Source: a bacterium (lineage in GTDB: Bacteria; Arandabacterota; Arandabacteria; Arandabacterales; JALGWA01). Taken from it: DNA of 5,308 bases. Shown here piece by piece: positions 4,938 through 5,308 of this stretch (positions within the stretch are counted from its first letter, which is position 1; each line of letters begins with the position of its first letter). The DNA lies in contig JALGWA010000131.1 in assembly GCA_025774425.1 (NCBI GenBank), positions 1-5,308 of the forward strand, read 5' to 3'. The position numbers were made by a program, and so were the translations under genes. The notes under the pieces were generated by a model. It was not told the origin of the DNA and searched no databases. It saw only the letters and a list, made by a program, of their open reading frames with translations.

Positions 4938-5103
4938 AGGTCAGCTAAGTCCCATGGCCATCCGCCTGTTGTTTATGTGGCCGACGATGCCGGCAACGGT
5001 CGCCGCGGGCTCGTTCCGTGAGTCAGCGGCGGCGGGCGTGCCGGGCGGCAGGAGTGCGGGGACCGGTAGTCAAAGGCGGGACGCAGAGAGGAGGGAGTTG
5101 GGG
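4938..5103. other. Gap before the last gene; possible decayed coding sequence
   Basis: There is no convincing promoter here. A minus-strand frame ending at the TGA at 4941-4943 reads like a protein C-terminus (IVGHINNRRMAMGLS just before the stop) but has no usable start before the upstream in-frame stop near 5068. On the plus strand the frame of the downstream gene is open back to ATG codons at 4975 and 4954. Either could be chance in this GC-rich stretch. Confidence 0.3.
5089..5094 (+). promoter_or_regulatory. Ribosome-binding site deciding the start of the last gene
   Basis: A consensus AGGAGG lies nine bases before ATG 5104. It favours this start over the in-frame ATGs at 4954, 4975, 5131 and 5152, none of which has an equally well placed site. 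Confidence 0.7.
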
Positions 5104-5308
5104 ATGGAGCAGGCGTGGGGTTGGAGGAAGATGAGTCGCATCGACGAGGCCATGAGCCCCGAGGAGATCGTGGACTTCCTGAAGGAGAACCAAGTGGGGC
5201 ATCTGGCGACGATCGACGAGAAGGGATACCCGTACGTGATCCCGGTGAATTACTGTTACGGGGAGGCGGGAACGGCGTCCGGGAGTGGGAGGTTCATCCT
5301 CCACAGCG
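5104..5308 (+). CDS. Pyridoxamine 5'-phosphate oxidase-like flavin-binding split-barrel protein, 3' end cut by window
   Basis: The 68 visible residues match the N-terminus of the PNPOx-like/NimA-like family: an opening helix SPEEIVDFLKENQ, then the first barrel strands GHLATIDEKGYPYVIPVNY and RFILHS. Members bind FMN, and a few bind F420 or haem; they act as oxidoreductases, including nitroimidazole-resistance proteins, but most have no assigned substrate, and none can be assigned here. I chose ATG 5104 because AGGAGG (5089-5094) stands nine bases upstream. An alternative ATG at 5131, closer to the usual family start, has GGAGG only three bases away. The frame is open further upstream to 4954, but that part is glycine/alanine/arginine-rich and unconvincing. 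Between the second and third strands there is a glycine/serine-rich insert (GEAGTASGSGR) where relatives usually have a short turn. The gene stands after the cstA terminators and is probably transcribed separately. Confidence 0.85.
   Translation, partial: MEQAWGWRKMSRIDEAMSPEEIVDFLKENQVGHLATIDEKGYPYVIPVNYCYGEAGTASGSGRFILHS

Noticed and set aside
1..5308. CRISPR arrays, tRNA or rRNA genes, insertion sequences, attachment sites
   Set aside because: I found no repeat-spacer pattern, no cloverleaf or rRNA motifs, no transposase motifs and no terminal repeats on reading both strands.

Overview
The window is GC-rich, compact bacterial DNA with strong Shine-Dalgarno sites, and almost all of it is coding. 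The gene content suggests a metabolically versatile, probably anaerobic or fermentative bacterium: nickel-pincer cofactor genes, a CstA-type carboxylate transporter and a flavin split-barrel protein. I cannot name a phylum from the sequence alone.

Layout, left to right. A larE gene (+ strand, 6-806) ends exactly where larC (- strand, 807-1991) ends, so the two stop codons abut. larC is preceded by larB (- strand, 1988-2818) with a 4-base ATGA overlap, forming a larBC operon read leftwards. A 327-base divergent control region (2819-3145) separates larB from a complete cstA-family transporter gene (+ strand, 3146-4822). cstA is followed by two consecutive GC-rich hairpins (4855-4885 and 4906-4929) that look like tandem terminators. 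The right edge holds the start of a pyridoxamine-5'-phosphate-oxidase-like (flavin-binding split barrel) gene, cut by the window end.

How the genes fit together. LarB, LarE and LarC are the three enzymes known to build the nickel-pincer nucleotide (NPN) cofactor from nicotinic acid adenine dinucleotide: LarB carboxylates and hydrolyses, LarE inserts sulfur, LarC inserts nickel using CTP. All three are present and look intact, but no LarA apoenzyme (lactate racemase or another 2-hydroxyacid racemase/epimerase) lies in the window. The divergently transcribed CstA belongs to a family with known pyruvate transporters, so the region may couple 2-oxo/2-hydroxy-acid uptake to an NPN-dependent racemase; this coupling is inference.

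The most notable non-coding structure is in the larB-cstA divergent region. Candidate promoters for the two directions overlap, a GGT-N3-ACC operator-like palindrome covers one -35 box, and both genes carry a short perfect hairpin immediately before the ATG that places the Shine-Dalgarno sequence in its loop. The cstA leader also has seven GGA triplets, which recalls the known CsrA control of E. coli cstA.
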